A stretch of DNA of 64,000 nt from Pseudoalteromonas sp. H105 (GCF_001469215.1 NZ_LOFH01000004.1:62001-126000); one strand, 5' to 3'. Numbered from the stretch's first letter, positions 51,472-61,417 are shown. Numbers and translations: made by a program. Notes: generated from the sequence alone by a model not told the origin.

Positions 51472-52539
51472 TTAAACTATTGTGGCGATTTGTTTAACTA
51501 GCTTTTTAGTTGGCGCCGCTAAACCCACCTCAATAGATTGATCCAGCGGATACCAAACTAGCTGTCGCTCATTAACTACATCGGGCATTTTACTGAGCTT
51601 TAATACATGCGCATTAATAGTTAATTCGAAATGTGAAAAAACATGAGTAAACGGTGCTAAAGGGGATGTCTCAGCTGTTAATCCTTGCTGCGCTAAAAAT
51701 GAATCTAACTGTGCTTTCTGCTCAAATTCAAAGAAGCTAAATAACCCCCCCCAAATACCTGAACTAGGCCTCTTCTCCATCAATACTTGCTCATCACATT
51801 GAACGATTAATTGATGACATACTTTTTTAGGCACCGCTTTTTTTGGTTTAGAATGAGGAAACTGTTTAACCACTCCTTCAACGTAAGCATTACAACGTGT
51901 ATTTAATGGGCATGCTTCACAGTCAAACTTGCTGCGTGAACACACGCTTGCTCCCAAATCCATCATTGCTTGGTTAAACTGTGTGACATTTTCTTTTGGT
52001 GTGAGTTGTTCTGATAATTGCCAAAGTTGATTCTCAACTTTTTTAACGCCATACCAGCCTTCAACCATAAAATAGCGTGCAAGCACACGTTTTACATTGC
52101 CATCTAAAATTGGGTGATGTTGCCCAAGCGACAATGATAAAACAGCCCCTGCTGTTGAACGCCCGATCCCTGGCAATGCAATGACTTCTTCAAGCGTAGT
52201 TGGAAAAACACCCGCGTACTGATCCCTAACTATCTTTGCTGTTTTATGTAAGTTTCGAGCCCTGGCATAATACCCAAGCCCCGTCCAGTGATGTAATACA
52301 ACGTCTTCATCTGCATTGGCTAATGAGATAATGTCTGGAAAACTTGCCATAAACTTTTCGAAATAAGGGATCACAGTCACTACTTGAGTTTGTTGTAGCA
52401 TCACCTCAGAGACCCATACTTTATATGGGGTTTTATTTAGCTGCCAGGGTAACGTTTTACGCCCATGCAGCTGATACCAATCAACAACCTGTTGTGAAAA
52501 CCACTGCGCATCGCTCGTGTTTAACTTCAAAATAACCAC
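51472..52539 (-). CDS. mutY: MutY adenine DNA glycosylase
   Basis: This 355-residue enzyme removes adenine mispaired with 8-oxoguanine. Visible: the catalytic Glu45 in [10 protein letters not shown], the helix-hairpin-helix [11 protein letters not shown] (121-131) with catalytic Asp146 in [10 protein letters not shown], and the 4Fe-4S cluster Cys at 200, 207, 210 and 216 with spacing C-x6-C-x2-C-x5-C. The C-terminal NUDIX-like domain (about 235-350) recognises 8-oxoguanine. The start at 52539 gives a few more residues than the E. coli protein; a later start is possible but none is better supported. It is divergent from trmB, as in related genera, and leads into yggX. Confidence 0.97.
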   Translation of the reverse strand: MVILKLNTSDAQWFSQQVVDWYQLHGRKTLPWQLNKTPYKVWVSEVMLQQTQVVTVIPYFEKFMASFPDIISLANADEDVVLHHWTGLGYYARARNLHKTAKIVRDQYAGVFPTTLEEVIALPGIGRSTAGAVLSLSLGQHHPILDGNVKRVLARYFMVEGWYGVKKVENQLWQLSEQLTPKENVTQFNQAMMDLGASVCSRSKFDCEACPLNTRCNAYVEGVVKQFPHSKPKKAVPKKVCHQLIVQCDEQVLMEKRPSSGIWGGLFSFFEFEQKAQLDSFLAQQGLTAETSPLAPFTHVFSHFELTINAHVLKLSKMPDVVNERQLVWYPLDQSIEVGLAAPTKKLVKQIATIV

Positions 52540-52671
52540 TTTTTTACTCGCCCCATGATAGCAGGCAGTCTAATGCTGTTAATAAAAAGGTCAAGTACTT
52601 GTGATCACGGGCGTGGTCAGGGATAATACGCCACCATTTTAAGACATGTTGTTTTCATCAGGCCAAAATTT

Positions 52672-53397
52672 ATGAGTGATTCAAGTAACGATAACCTTGA
52701 GCAAGCAAAGCAAGAAGGTAAATATATTCGTACAATTCGTAGCTTTGTTAAACGTGAAGGTCGTTTAACTAAAGGACAAGCTGCAGCAATTGAAAAATGT
52801 TGGCCAACTATGGGCCTTGAGCACCAAAATGGCATGCTTGATCTAGCCCAAGTTTTTGGTAATGACAACGATGTGGTATTAGAAATTGGATTTGGTATGG
52901 GTAAGTCATTAGTCGAAATGGCTAAAAATGCACCTCACCTAAACTTTATCGGTATTGAAGTTCACCGCCCAGGCGTTGGGGCGTGCTTAATGGATGCTGA
53001 TGAAGCTGGTATTACTAATTTACGCATATTTGAACACGATGCCGTTGAAGTTTTTGCTGATTGCATTGCTGAAGGTAGCCTCACTACCGTGCAATTATTC
53101 TTCCCAGATCCATGGCATAAAAAACGTCACCATAAACGTAGAATTGTTCAGCCAGCCTTTGTTGAAAGTCTACGCAGTAAATTAAAGATTGGCGGTGTTT
53201 TTCATATGGCCACTGATTGGGAAAACTACGCTGAACATATGCTTGATGTTATGCAAACAGCCGAGCACTTTACAAATCAATCAGCAACGAATGACTATGT
53301 CCCGCGTCCTGATTTACGTCCCCTGACTAAGTTTGAACAACGAGGGCATCGCTTAGGGCATGGTGTGTGGGATTTAATGTTCGAACGCATCAGCTGA
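52672..53397 (+). CDS. trmB: tRNA (guanine-N7)-methyltransferase TrmB
   Basis: This 241-residue SAM-dependent enzyme makes m7G at position 46 of tRNA. Visible are the SAM motif [15 protein letters not shown] (about 68-82), [13 protein letters not shown], and the catalytic segment [16 protein letters not shown] that is specific to this family. The C-terminal [17 protein letters not shown] binds tRNA. Its start at 52672 gives a typical length. The 132-bp divergent gap to mutY must hold both promoters. The rsmC gene follows after 40 bp and is probably co-transcribed, so two RNA methyltransferases are linked. Confidence 0.97.
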   Translation: MSDSSNDNLEQAKQEGKYIRTIRSFVKREGRLTKGQAAAIEKCWPTMGLEHQNGMLDLAQVFGNDNDVVLEIGFGMGKSLVEMAKNAPHLNFIGIEVHRPGVGACLMDADEAGITNLRIFEHDAVEVFADCIAEGSLTTVQLFFPDPWHKKRHHKRRIVQPAFVESLRSKLKIGGVFHMATDWENYAEHMLDVMQTAEHFTNQSATNDYVPRPDLRPLTKFEQRGHRLGHGVWDLMFERIS

Positions 53398-53437
53398 AAA
53401 CCTGACTAATTAATTTAACTTTAAGGCAAAGCCATTT

Positions 53438-54463
53438 ATGAGTGCATTATCTAACCCAAGTTCTTTATTACTGCGAAATAGCGAATCACTTAGTGCTGCG
53501 TCTATTTTGGTGGTTAATTTTGCGCAAGATGGCTTTTTATCGCAGCTTAAGCAGTTAAACCCAACGAGCAGTATCACTGCATTTAGTTACAACCATGCTA
53601 ACGGTGAGTTTGCTAAAAAAATAGCCGGCATAGATGTATGTATTAGCCATGAGATTGCACAAAAGCAATTTGATTTAGTCATCTATTATTACCCAAAAGC
53701 CAAACCAGAAGCGATGATGACGCTGGATAATATTCGTGCAGTTATCAGTGATGAGGCTGACCTATTAGTGGTGGGTGAAAATAAAAGTGGCGTAAAATCA
53801 ATTGAAAAACAGTTCAATAGTCACTGTGAGTTTGGTCGCAAAATTGATAGTGCAAGGCACTGTGCTTTATATTTATTTTCAAATATTAAGCCGCTAGCTG
53901 AATTTTCAATTAGTCGCTATCACAAACTGTTTTCCGTTGATGTGGCAGACACTCAATTCAACGCTATTAGTATTCCAGGAGTATTCAATCATGGTGAACT
54001 GGATGCGGGCACTAAAATGTTGTTGGAAAACGCGCCAAGTGTCAAGAATGGTCAAGTACTCGATTTTGGTTGTGGCGCAGGGTTAATAGCGACCTTCTTG
54101 GGCCTTAAAAACTCAGGACTCTCTTTTGTTTGTTCTGATGTCAGTGCACTTGCCGCTTATGCAACCACACAAACACTCGCACTTAATAACATCAACGGCA
54201 AAGCTGTGCTGAGTGATGGTCTTGCAAGCATTAATGGTAAGTTTGATTTAATTATTTCTAACCCGCCTTTTCACACAGGTATCGCAACGGACTATACAAT
54301 TGCAGAGCAATTTTTGAGTAATGCCAAACAACATTTAACAAAATCAGGCAAGCTCACCATAGTCGCAAACTGCTTTTTAAAATACCCGCCTATTTTAGAA
54401 ACACAATTTGGTAAGTATCATACAGTTCATAAAAACAACAAATTCTCCGTGTATTCAAGTTAA
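53438..54463 (+). CDS. rsmC: 16S rRNA (guanine-N2)-methyltransferase RsmC
   Basis: This 341-residue enzyme has two related Rossmann domains. The N-terminal one (about 20-165) is degenerate and lacks the catalytic motif. The C-terminal one has VLDFGCGAGLIATFLG for SAM binding and the catalytic NPPF in LIISNPPFHTGI. The pairing and length match RsmC, which methylates G1207 of 16S rRNA. The close relative RlmG is larger, so RsmC is preferred. It follows trmB by 40 bp. Confidence 0.93.
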   Translation: MSALSNPSSLLLRNSESLSAASILVVNFAQDGFLSQLKQLNPTSSITAFSYNHANGEFAKKIAGIDVCISHEIAQKQFDLVIYYYPKAKPEAMMTLDNIRAVISDEADLLVVGENKSGVKSIEKQFNSHCEFGRKIDSARHCALYLFSNIKPLAEFSISRYHKLFSVDVADTQFNAISIPGVFNHGELDAGTKMLLENAPSVKNGQVLDFGCGAGLIATFLGLKNSGLSFVCSDVSALAAYATTQTLALNNINGKAVLSDGLASINGKFDLIISNPPFHTGIATDYTIAEQFLSNAKQHLTKSGKLTIVANCFLKYPPILETQFGKYHTVHKNNKFSVYSS

Positions 54464-54604
54464 ATTAACTACACAAAAAAATTTAATTTATCGCTGTGCA
54501 ATGCAGCGAAAATAACCTAATCTATATAAAGCATCAGCAAACCGATAATTTTTTGATATTTTTTAGTCTCTTTCCTTTGCTTTTGCTAGACTTAAAAAAC
54601 TTAT

Positions 54605-54623
54605 AATAATGATAATAATCGGG
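54605..54623 (+). promoter_or_regulatory. Fur-box-like motif before the second histidine kinase
   Basis: AATAATGATAATAATCGGG shares its first 15 bases with the motif before the hybrid kinase at 48310. It lies 14 bp upstream of the start codon. It resembles a Fur site but is low-complexity. Confidence 0.4.
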
Positions 54624-54636
54624 CTTCATCCTAAAA

Positions 54637-56262
54637 ATGCCTAAATCTTTACCACAAACCAGTATACGAAAAGCGTTGATCAGTGCGGTTATGCTTGTTA
54701 CAGCATTATGTTTATCGCTATCAATTTCGATTTCTACTTATCTTGATGTTAAAGAGCAAAAGCAGTTAATCATTAGTAAGCTTACAATCCTTGCTGAAAT
54801 CATTTCTTTCAATGCACAAGTATCCGTTCTATTTGATGACCAGAAAACAGAACAACAACGACTCCAATCATTTGAAAGTATCCCGCTTATTAAAAATATT
54901 CACATCTACTCCATAAATGAAATTTCCAACAAAGCTGAATTTTTCACGAGCTTTAATGCAAAGAAAACACCACCTGTTCCACTGCGGGTAGACAGTATAG
55001 AAGAGCTAAAAGAACCGAGGATCACTGACAACCAAGTCGAGCTAATAAAACCCATAATGTATGAAGGAGAAGTAAAAGGTTATGTCTATGTCCGAGGTGG
55101 CTTGGAGAGATTAAATGATTATATAAACAAAAAAATTATCATTGATATTTTGCTCACGCTGTTTGTATTAGTCCTCGTATTTTTTGTTGCCAAACGCATT
55201 CAAAAGCGCATTGCCAACCCTATAGACGAGCTAAGCTTACTATTGCAGGACGTATCTAAAAACCATAATTATAATGTCCGCGCGCCAAAAACAAACATTA
55301 GCGAAATAAACACCCTAGCAAGCAGCCTCAACATCATGCTAACCCGGACTCAAAACCAAATTGAGCGTCATAAAAACGATAAGCTTGAGATAAAACAATT
55401 AAACCAAAGCCTTGAAGAAAAAGTTAATCAACGAACAATTGCTTTACGAGAAGCAAACCAAGAACTTTTAAATACGCTGGAGCGAATGCACCAATATCAA
55501 AACCAGATTGTTGAAAGTGAGAAAATGGCTTCTTTAGGCCAAATGGTTGCAGGGGTTGCTCATGAAGTTAATACCCCCATAGGCCTAGGTATCACAGGCT
55601 CGACTTTACTAAGAGACAAGCTGGCTGAAATTAATGCCGGGTTTGAAAAGAAAACACTGACTTCAACTCAATTAAAACGCTTTATCGATGACGGCATTGA
55701 AAACTTAGATCTTATCTATCGAAATTTAAATCGAGCGGCTGAGTTAATATCTAGCTTTAAAAAGGTGGCGGTAACCCAAGACGGTGAAATTAACTCTGCA
55801 GTAAATGTGCATAGCCTAATTTCAGACGTACTTTTATCAATGCGTGCAGAAATGCAACCTAAAGCGCCTGAAATAAAGCTTCATTGTCCGAGCGAACTCA
55901 TTTTTGAGACCAAAGTAGGTCCATTACAACAGGTGTTACAACAATTAATCAGCAATTCAGTTATTCATGGCTTTAAAGATAATATTGGAAATGAAATTGA
56001 ATTCACCATCGAACGTAATGAGAGCAGTTTGATCATAAACTATCGCGATAATGGTGTTGGTGTAGATAAGACAATCAAGAAACGTATCTTTGACCCGTTT
56101 GTTACCACTAAACGCGGAGAAGGCGGCAGTGGCTTGGGTATGCATTTAGTTTACAACTTAGTAACACAAGCACTTGGGGGAAGCGTTTTCTATGACGAGA
56201 AAGACGAGCGCGGTGCCAGTTTTATAATTACTTTGCCAACAGATGAAGTGAACGTAAAATGA
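54637..56262 (+). CDS. membrane sensor histidine kinase with HAMP domain
   Basis: This 541-residue kinase has two membrane segments (about 13-35 and 173-192), a periplasmic domain of about 135 residues with FFTSFNAKKTPP, a HAMP region (about 193-246) and a coiled linker. The phosphoacceptor is His309 in MVAGVAHEVNTPIG, and the C-terminal ATPase domain has NSVIHGF, DNGVGVD and GGSGLGMHL. It has no receiver domain. Its last codons overlap the start of a YfiR-family gene by 4 bp, so the two are co-translated. The partner response regulator is not obvious; arcA lies 628 bp downstream of its stop but belongs with ArcB. Confidence 0.9.
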   Translation: MPKSLPQTSIRKALISAVMLVTALCLSLSISISTYLDVKEQKQLIISKLTILAEIISFNAQVSVLFDDQKTEQQRLQSFESIPLIKNIHIYSINEISNKAEFFTSFNAKKTPPVPLRVDSIEELKEPRITDNQVELIKPIMYEGEVKGYVYVRGGLERLNDYINKKIIIDILLTLFVLVLVFFVAKRIQKRIANPIDELSLLLQDVSKNHNYNVRAPKTNISEINTLASSLNIMLTRTQNQIERHKNDKLEIKQLNQSLEEKVNQRTIALREANQELLNTLERMHQYQNQIVESEKMASLGQMVAGVAHEVNTPIGLGITGSTLLRDKLAEINAGFEKKTLTSTQLKRFIDDGIENLDLIYRNLNRAAELISSFKKVAVTQDGEINSAVNVHSLISDVLLSMRAEMQPKAPEIKLHCPSELIFETKVGPLQQVLQQLISNSVIHGFKDNIGNEIEFTIERNESSLIINYRDNGVGVDKTIKKRIFDPFVTTKRGEGGSGLGMHLVYNLVTQALGGSVFYDEKDERGASFIITLPTDEVNVK

Positions 56263-56783
56263 GTATTAGAGCACTATTAACCTTATTAATATTCATTTTC
56301 CCTTGCACAATATTAGCAAAATCACCCGAGCAAGTTAAAGCTGCATTTTTATTTCAGATGAGTAAGTTTGTCGAATTTAATCCGAAGACAAAAAATCAAT
56401 CCGTCACCTTTTGTTTTTATAACCTTGAGCAAGGCTTAGGAAACGTTTTAAAGAATAATCCTTCATTAAAAATAAATGAAAAACCCATAGAAGTCGTTTT
56501 AATAAATAAAAACCAACAAACTTCGGAACTTTATAGCTTTTGTGATATCACATACATTGATGAAACCTTGGAAAATGATATAATTCCCCTTTGGATCGAT
56601 ACCACTTCATCAGACACCTTAACAGTGGGTGAGAGTATGAATTTTTTAGAAAAAGGTGGAATCGCCGCTTTAGTCCAAGAAGGGAATAGAATCCGACTGT
56701 ATATCAATAAGCAGCGACTGATGAGCAGTAACTTTAAAGTTCAGTCTCGATTATTGGCTGTTTCTAAGTTTCATCCAAATTGA
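56259..56783 (+). CDS. YfiR family (DUF4154) periplasmic protein
   Basis: This 174-residue protein has a signal peptide (MSIRALLTLLIFIFPCTILA). The mature start, SPEQVKAAFLFQMSKFVEF, is the hallmark of the YfiR/DUF4154 family, and IAALVQEGNRIRLYINKQRL closes the domain. In Pseudomonas, YfiR is a periplasmic repressor of a membrane diguanylate cyclase. Here it overlaps the upstream sensor kinase by 4 bp, so it more likely modulates that kinase through its periplasmic domain; this is inference. Three Cys residues are seen (FCFY, FCD and one in the signal peptide), of which two could form the disulfide known in YfiR. Confidence 0.85.
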   Translation: MSIRALLTLLIFIFPCTILAKSPEQVKAAFLFQMSKFVEFNPKTKNQSVTFCFYNLEQGLGNVLKNNPSLKINEKPIEVVLINKNQQTSELYSFCDITYIDETLENDIIPLWIDTTSSDTLTVGESMNFLEKGGIAALVQEGNRIRLYINKQRLMSSNFKVQSRLLAVSKFHPN

Positions 56784-56789
56784 TTTTAC

Positions 56790-56851
56790 TTGTTAACAAA
56801 TGGATATACTCCTATAATCTCTGTATTCGGTTTTATAATACAATACCGAAT
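56790..56851 (+). promoter_or_regulatory. arcA promoter and leader palindrome
   Basis: TTGTTA (56790-56795) and TATAAT (56813-56818) are 17 bp apart, a good sigma-70 promoter 72 bp before the arcA start. Just downstream an interrupted palindrome, ATTCGGT (56825-56831) with ACCGAAT (56845-56851), could be an operator or an mRNA hairpin. Confidence 0.6.
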
Positions 56852-56889
56852 TAATTGTAAATAAAATATTCCGAAAAGGTTAATTAATA

Positions 56890-57606
56890 ATGCAAACGCC
56901 AGTCATTCTGATTGTAGAGGATGAAGACGTAACTCGACTAAACCTCGTTAGTTTATTTGAAGCTGAAGGTTACAAAGTTATTGAAGCCATTGATGGCGAT
57001 GACATGCATGACAAGCTTACGAATAATGATGATGTGAATCTTGTAGTTATGGATATCAACCTACCAGGTAAAAACGGGCTTATATTAGCACGTGAATTAC
57101 GTCAAAAGCGTAACGTTGGACTTATTTTCCTAACCGGTCGCGACAACGATGTTGACCGTATCTTAGGTCTTGAAATTGGTGCGGACGACTACATCACTAA
57201 ACCATTTAATCCTCGTGAATTAACTATTCGTGCTCGTAACTTAATTTCTCGTACAGCCCTAGGTGGTGAAGAGTCAAGTCTCGAAACAAATGGTGTTCTT
57301 ACGTTCAATGGCTGGGAACTTGACGAAAATAGTCGCTGTTTAACGTCACCAAGTGGTGATGCCAAACGTCTTCCTAAAGGTGAGTACAGAGCATTACGCT
57401 TAATGTTAGATTCACCTGGCCGCATTTTTAGCCGTGAACAACTTATTAAACACATGACTGGTCGTGAGTTACGTGCAAATGACCGTACCGTTGATGTCAC
57501 TATTCGCCGTATTCGCAAGCATTTTGAAAGTGATAACAGTACAGCTGAATTGATTAGTACCATTCATGGTGAAGGCTATCGCTTCATTGGTAAAATCGAC
57601 AGCTAA
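56890..57606 (+). CDS. arcA: ArcA response regulator
   Basis: This 238-residue OmpR-class regulator matches ArcA in length. The receiver domain has the acidic pair in VEDEDVTR, phosphoacceptor Asp54 in [11 protein letters not shown], and Lys in [13 protein letters not shown]. The C-terminal winged helix (about 135-235) ends with the DNA-contacting [17 protein letters not shown] and GEGYRFIG. In E. coli ArcA~P, made by ArcB under low oxygen, represses respiratory genes. Here the arcB gene is convergent, 24 bp away, whereas in E. coli the two are unlinked. It has its own promoter at 56790. Confidence 0.95.
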   Translation: MQTPVILIVEDEDVTRLNLVSLFEAEGYKVIEAIDGDDMHDKLTNNDDVNLVVMDINLPGKNGLILARELRQKRNVGLIFLTGRDNDVDRILGLEIGADDYITKPFNPRELTIRARNLISRTALGGEESSLETNGVLTFNGWELDENSRCLTSPSGDAKRLPKGEYRALRLMLDSPGRIFSREQLIKHMTGRELRANDRTVDVTIRRIRKHFESDNSTAELISTIHGEGYRFIGKIDS

Positions 57607-57620
57607 ATTATGTTGATTAC

Positions 57621-57652
57621 CTTACAGCAACTACTTCTCTAGTTGCTGTAAG
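57621..57652. terminator. 13-bp perfect inverted repeat at the arcA/arcB junction
   Basis: CTTACAGCAACTA (57621-57633) pairs with TAGTTGCTGTAAG (57640-57652) around loop CTTCTC. It covers the last codons and stop of arcB and follows arcA by 15 bp. There is no T-run on either side, so it is not a textbook intrinsic terminator, but its place suggests a bidirectional 3' end. Confidence 0.55.
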
Positions 57653-59955
57653 AATAAATGAAGGGCATGTTGTCCTTCATTTATTTTATCCCCAAGCTCT
57701 ACCAACCAGTTTTCGAGTAACTCTGTATCTCCTTCAAGTGCCCCATGTTCCATTTGCTTAGCATGTAATTGTACATCGTTTAAACCCACTGAGCCGGCAG
57801 CTCCTTTTAACTTATGTGCAACAGATTTATATTCTTCTCTATCATTTAGCTTTAATGACATAGCTAACTCTTGTTGATATTGCGGGTTTAACTTTTCAAA
57901 TAAGCTACTGCTTCGCTTAAATATTTCAATACCCATTGAGTTTACAAAGTCTTCAATTGTTTCAACATCTAACAACTCAACTTTTATATCAGTGTAATCT
58001 TTGGCAGCAACGGTAAGGCGGTTTTCATCACATAATTGTGCTTGTTTGATATCAAATAAATCAGCGAGCATTCTATCAAGCTTTGTCGTGTTAATTGGTT
58101 TTGCTAGCGCACCTTGAATTGAAATACCTTCTAGCTCTTCTTCAGCGCTCCTAACGTTCGCCGTTAATGCAACAATCGGGAGTTTATCAAAAAAACTATC
58201 TGAACGAATCTGTCTGGCAACTTCATCACCATTAATATCAGGTAGCTGCATATCCAATAAGACAAGATCCAAGTCATCCTCTGTCTCAACAAATGAAAGT
58301 GCATCTTCACCTGTTTCAGCCCAAATCACCTCATGTCCTCGCTGCTCAAGAAGGTTGGTAGCGATCTCCGCATTTAATGGTACATCTTCTACGAGTAGAA
58401 TATTTAAACTTCTTCCGACATAATTCTGGGCAGCGGGAGCAACACACAGCGAAAGTGGGATTTCGACCACAAAACTGCTTCCCTCTCCCTCTGTACTGCT
58501 TACCCGGATATGACCATTCATTGCTGTTACTAATGCTTTTGTCACCGCAAGACCAATACCAGAACCAATTGCATTTGTGCCATTTATATCTGGGGCTTTG
58601 TAATACATATCAAATATACGCTGGAGTTGTTCTTGTGGAATACCCTGCCCAGTGTCAACAACGTTTATCACCAACCACGTGCCATCTGCTCGGTTTTCAC
58701 GTAAACACGATAGCTTAACCTTGCCATGCTGAGTAAACTTAACAGCATTATTGATAAGGTTCCATACGACTTGACGAAGTCGCGTGGGATCTAAGGCAGC
58801 ATAAATATCCAGCACACCTTTTCGTTCTATGTCAAATTCAAGCCCTTTTTGCTCTGCAATTAAACCCGCGAAGTTAACCACGTCATTAATAAAGTCTGAT
58901 ACGTTAATTGGCGCAGTCACAATATCCAATTGTTCCCGGTCAATTTTATCCAGGTCAATAATATCATTAAAAATATTACCTAACGTTTCAGCACTGGAAA
59001 AAACTGTATTGCACCAGCTACGTTGCTGTTTATCGAGCTCAGTATCTAAAAGCATGCGAGTTAAACCAACGATACCATTTAATGGGGTTCTTAATTCGTG
59101 GCTAAGCGTGGCAATAAACTTCCCTTTGTCTTTGTAGGCCGTTTCAAGTGCCTGCGCAGCTTCTTTTCGACTGGTTATATCACGACCAAATGCGAGCAAA
59201 CCTATGTATTCACCTTCATCATTAATAAAGGGCAACTTACGCATTTCAAACCAACGGTTTTCATTATCAACGGGGTATTCAACATCCAAGGTTAAAGCTT
59301 GGTGTGTTTCTTCTACTTTATTATCTGTTGTTAATACTTCGGGTAAATAAGATTCAGGGTATATTTGCTCAGCTGTTTTTCCGATTAGCTCACTGACTGG
59401 CTTGCCTATCACTTTTTCAAACATTTTATTACAGCCAGCAAATACTCCATTGTTATCACGGTAATAAAATAAATCAGGAGATGAGTCGACAATAGAACGA
59501 AGTAGCATGCCCTGCTGTGCAAGTTCTTGTTGTGTTTTCTTTCGTTCTGCAATTTCTCTACGTAACTCTTCAATTGCACTATGTTTTGCTTGAAAAGCCA
59601 TTTTACGCTCGTCAATCTCTACATTTAATCGTTTGATATTGTCTTTGAGTGTTTGGTTAAGGAGTTTTTCTTGCTTAGTTGCACTGTCTAGATAGGCATA
59701 TGTAGCATCAAGCTGACGAATTGAATTAATCAGCACACTGATAATGATAGGAGACACAACGGCTGTGAAAAATAGCATAGCGAGTACATCAACTATGACG
59801 ACTTGCCCTATAGCAACGTAATAAAACATACACGCTAATATCAGTGACACAACTAATAAAAGCACATAACAAATAGCAGCGGCTTTAAACTCACCAAAAC
59901 GTGTAATCAAGCTGGAAAGCATTCGAACCCAAGGGCTCAAAGGAGAATCTATCAT
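57631..59955 (-). CDS. arcB: ArcB tripartite sensor kinase
   Basis: This 774-residue hybrid kinase is close to E. coli ArcB in length and layout. It has two N-terminal membrane helices (about 25-47 and 53-75), a coiled linker (about 80-150), PAS (LLRSIVDSSPDLFYYRDNNG), HisKA with His286 (TLSHELRTPLNGIVGL), an ATPase domain, a receiver with Asp568 (LLDMQLPDING), and Hpt with His714 (AHKLKGAAGSVGL). ArcB senses quinone redox state and passes phosphate to ArcA. In E. coli, two linker Cys residues are used in sensing; none is seen in this linker (only one Cys, in PAS, FAGCNKMF), so the switch may work differently. Convergent with arcA. Confidence 0.95.
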   Translation of the reverse strand: MIDSPLSPWVRMLSSLITRFGEFKAAAICYVLLLVVSLILACMFYYVAIGQVVIVDVLAMLFFTAVVSPIIISVLINSIRQLDATYAYLDSATKQEKLLNQTLKDNIKRLNVEIDERKMAFQAKHSAIEELRREIAERKKTQQELAQQGMLLRSIVDSSPDLFYYRDNNGVFAGCNKMFEKVIGKPVSELIGKTAEQIYPESYLPEVLTTDNKVEETHQALTLDVEYPVDNENRWFEMRKLPFINDEGEYIGLLAFGRDITSRKEAAQALETAYKDKGKFIATLSHELRTPLNGIVGLTRMLLDTELDKQQRSWCNTVFSSAETLGNIFNDIIDLDKIDREQLDIVTAPINVSDFINDVVNFAGLIAEQKGLEFDIERKGVLDIYAALDPTRLRQVVWNLINNAVKFTQHGKVKLSCLRENRADGTWLVINVVDTGQGIPQEQLQRIFDMYYKAPDINGTNAIGSGIGLAVTKALVTAMNGHIRVSSTEGEGSSFVVEIPLSLCVAPAAQNYVGRSLNILLVEDVPLNAEIATNLLEQRGHEVIWAETGEDALSFVETEDDLDLVLLDMQLPDINGDEVARQIRSDSFFDKLPIVALTANVRSAEEELEGISIQGALAKPINTTKLDRMLADLFDIKQAQLCDENRLTVAAKDYTDIKVELLDVETIEDFVNSMGIEIFKRSSSLFEKLNPQYQQELAMSLKLNDREEYKSVAHKLKGAAGSVGLNDVQLHAKQMEHGALEGDTELLENWLVELGDKINEGQHALHLFLQQLEK

Positions 59956-60415
59956 ATTTAAATCTGTCTCATGGCTATGCGTTTAACACCAACGTAAAAG
60001 CAAATGCACTGTGATAGCGTTGAATAAAGGCCTAATATGTAGATAGTTCGCTAATTTTTCTATCTGATGGCCTGCGCTTTAAGTAAAGCTATAAAGATAT
60101 AGAGTATACACCACCATCATGACTGCAAATAAGCACCCACAAACGCAATATCGACAATAATGTGACGAATTAGTTTGTGTTAATAGCACGACTTACAAAC
60201 AGTGCTCAGTGTATGGGTCAAAATCCATCGGCTAAAAGCTGTTAAAAACAAGCGCGATGAACTCAAGTTAACGTGTCTACGTTGTCATTTTAGCATTTTT
60301 ACTTTAACTATTTTCATGTTCCGCGACGAAAACATAAAATTTTCATCTAGCCCCTTTTTTTAAATTTTTTCGTGTAAAATACTGCGCTTTACAATTGCCA
60401 ATAACGAGATTTTTC
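59956..60415. other. 460-bp gap between arcB and folE2, no gene seen
   Basis: This divergent region must carry the arcB and folE2 promoters. A -10-like TAAAAT lies at 60375-60380, about 35 bp before the folE2 start. A short palindrome AACGT-GTCT-ACGTT lies at 60270-60283. I see no Zur-type palindrome near folE2 and no convincing reading frame. Confidence 0.4.
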
Positions 60416-61336
60416 ATGCAAAGCACTATGCCCGATATAGCAGATACGGCTGAGGCCCTTCAAACTGGTAAATTAAACTGGGTCGGTATGGCAGAAATTG
60501 AGCTGCCATTTATTTTTGAATCTCGTGGCCTAACACCCATTAATGTAAATGCGAAAGCAAAGGCTTTTGTGAATCTTCATAAAGAAGATGCCAAAGGCAT
60601 TCACATGTCGCGCTTATTCTTAGCGCTCGACACTTTGTCGACTGAAGAGCAAGTAAATCCAAAAACGATTGCTCAGGCACTTGATACGTTTATATCTAGC
60701 CATGAGGGGTTAAGCGATCAAGCTAAAATAGAGTTTAAGTTTGAACTTCCACTTCGAAGAAAGTCATTGCTCAGCGGCAAAACTGGATGGAAAAGCTACC
60801 CACTATTATTAGAGGCAAAAATTAACCGCGGGCAACTTAGTTTTGAGCTAAGTTTAGACGTTACTTATTCATCGACTTGCCCTTGCTCTGCCGCTCTAGC
60901 GCGCCAACTTATACAAAATGCGTTTGTTGAAAAGTTTGATAATCATGATCTAAAACATCAAGAGGTACTCAATTGGCTTGGCAGTACTGACGGAATTATT
61001 GCAACGCCGCATTCCCAGCGTTCAATTGCGAATGTAAAGGTTAAGCTTGATGAACAACTCACCGAGTTTGATGCGGTTGGTTTAATCGACATGTTAGAGA
61101 ATGAGCTAAAAACCCCAGTACAAGCCGCTGTAAAGCGTGAAGATGAACAAGAATTTGCAAGACTCAATGGCCAAAATTTAATGTTTTGTGAAGACGCTGC
61201 ACGGAAAATCAAAGCGCGACTAGAAGATGCTCAATACACTGATTACTGGTTACAAATAAATCATTATGAATCGCTGCATGCCCATGACGCTGTTGCTATT
61301 GCAGTAAAAGGTGTAGAAGGCGGTTACCAGCCTTAA
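60416..61336 (+). CDS. folE2: GTP cyclohydrolase FolE2 (type IB)
   Basis: This 306-residue enzyme converts GTP to 7,8-dihydroneopterin triphosphate, the first step of folate and related pathways. Motifs of the FolE2 family are visible: HMSRLFLALD, the catalytic Cys segment SSTCPCSAALARQ, PHSQRS, and the glutamate-rich end with HYESLHAHDA. I prefer the ATG at 60416 (MQSTMPDIADTAEA), preceded by ACGAGA, over a TTG at 60395; an ATG at 60428 is also possible. FolE2 uses metals other than zinc and is often expressed under zinc limitation. QueF was considered but its motifs are absent. Confidence 0.9.
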   Translation: MQSTMPDIADTAEALQTGKLNWVGMAEIELPFIFESRGLTPINVNAKAKAFVNLHKEDAKGIHMSRLFLALDTLSTEEQVNPKTIAQALDTFISSHEGLSDQAKIEFKFELPLRRKSLLSGKTGWKSYPLLLEAKINRGQLSFELSLDVTYSSTCPCSAALARQLIQNAFVEKFDNHDLKHQEVLNWLGSTDGIIATPHSQRSIANVKVKLDEQLTEFDAVGLIDMLENELKTPVQAAVKREDEQEFARLNGQNLMFCEDAARKIKARLEDAQYTDYWLQINHYESLHAHDAVAIAVKGVEGGYQP

Positions 61337-61417
61337 TAAAAAACGTAACTCCATCGCAACTAGGCATGCAATTTGCTTATTCACTACAGTGTCAATTTGT
61401 TGTTGTGGAGTTACCGT

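Noticed and set aside
54490..54512. Hairpin TCGCTG/CAGCGA as terminator after rsmC
   Set aside because: It is short and followed by AAAATAACC rather than a T-run; too weak to list.
60395..61336. QueF (7-cyano-7-deazaguanine reductase) as product
   Set aside because: Motifs HMSRLF, SSTCPCS and HSQRS are those of FolE2, not QueF.
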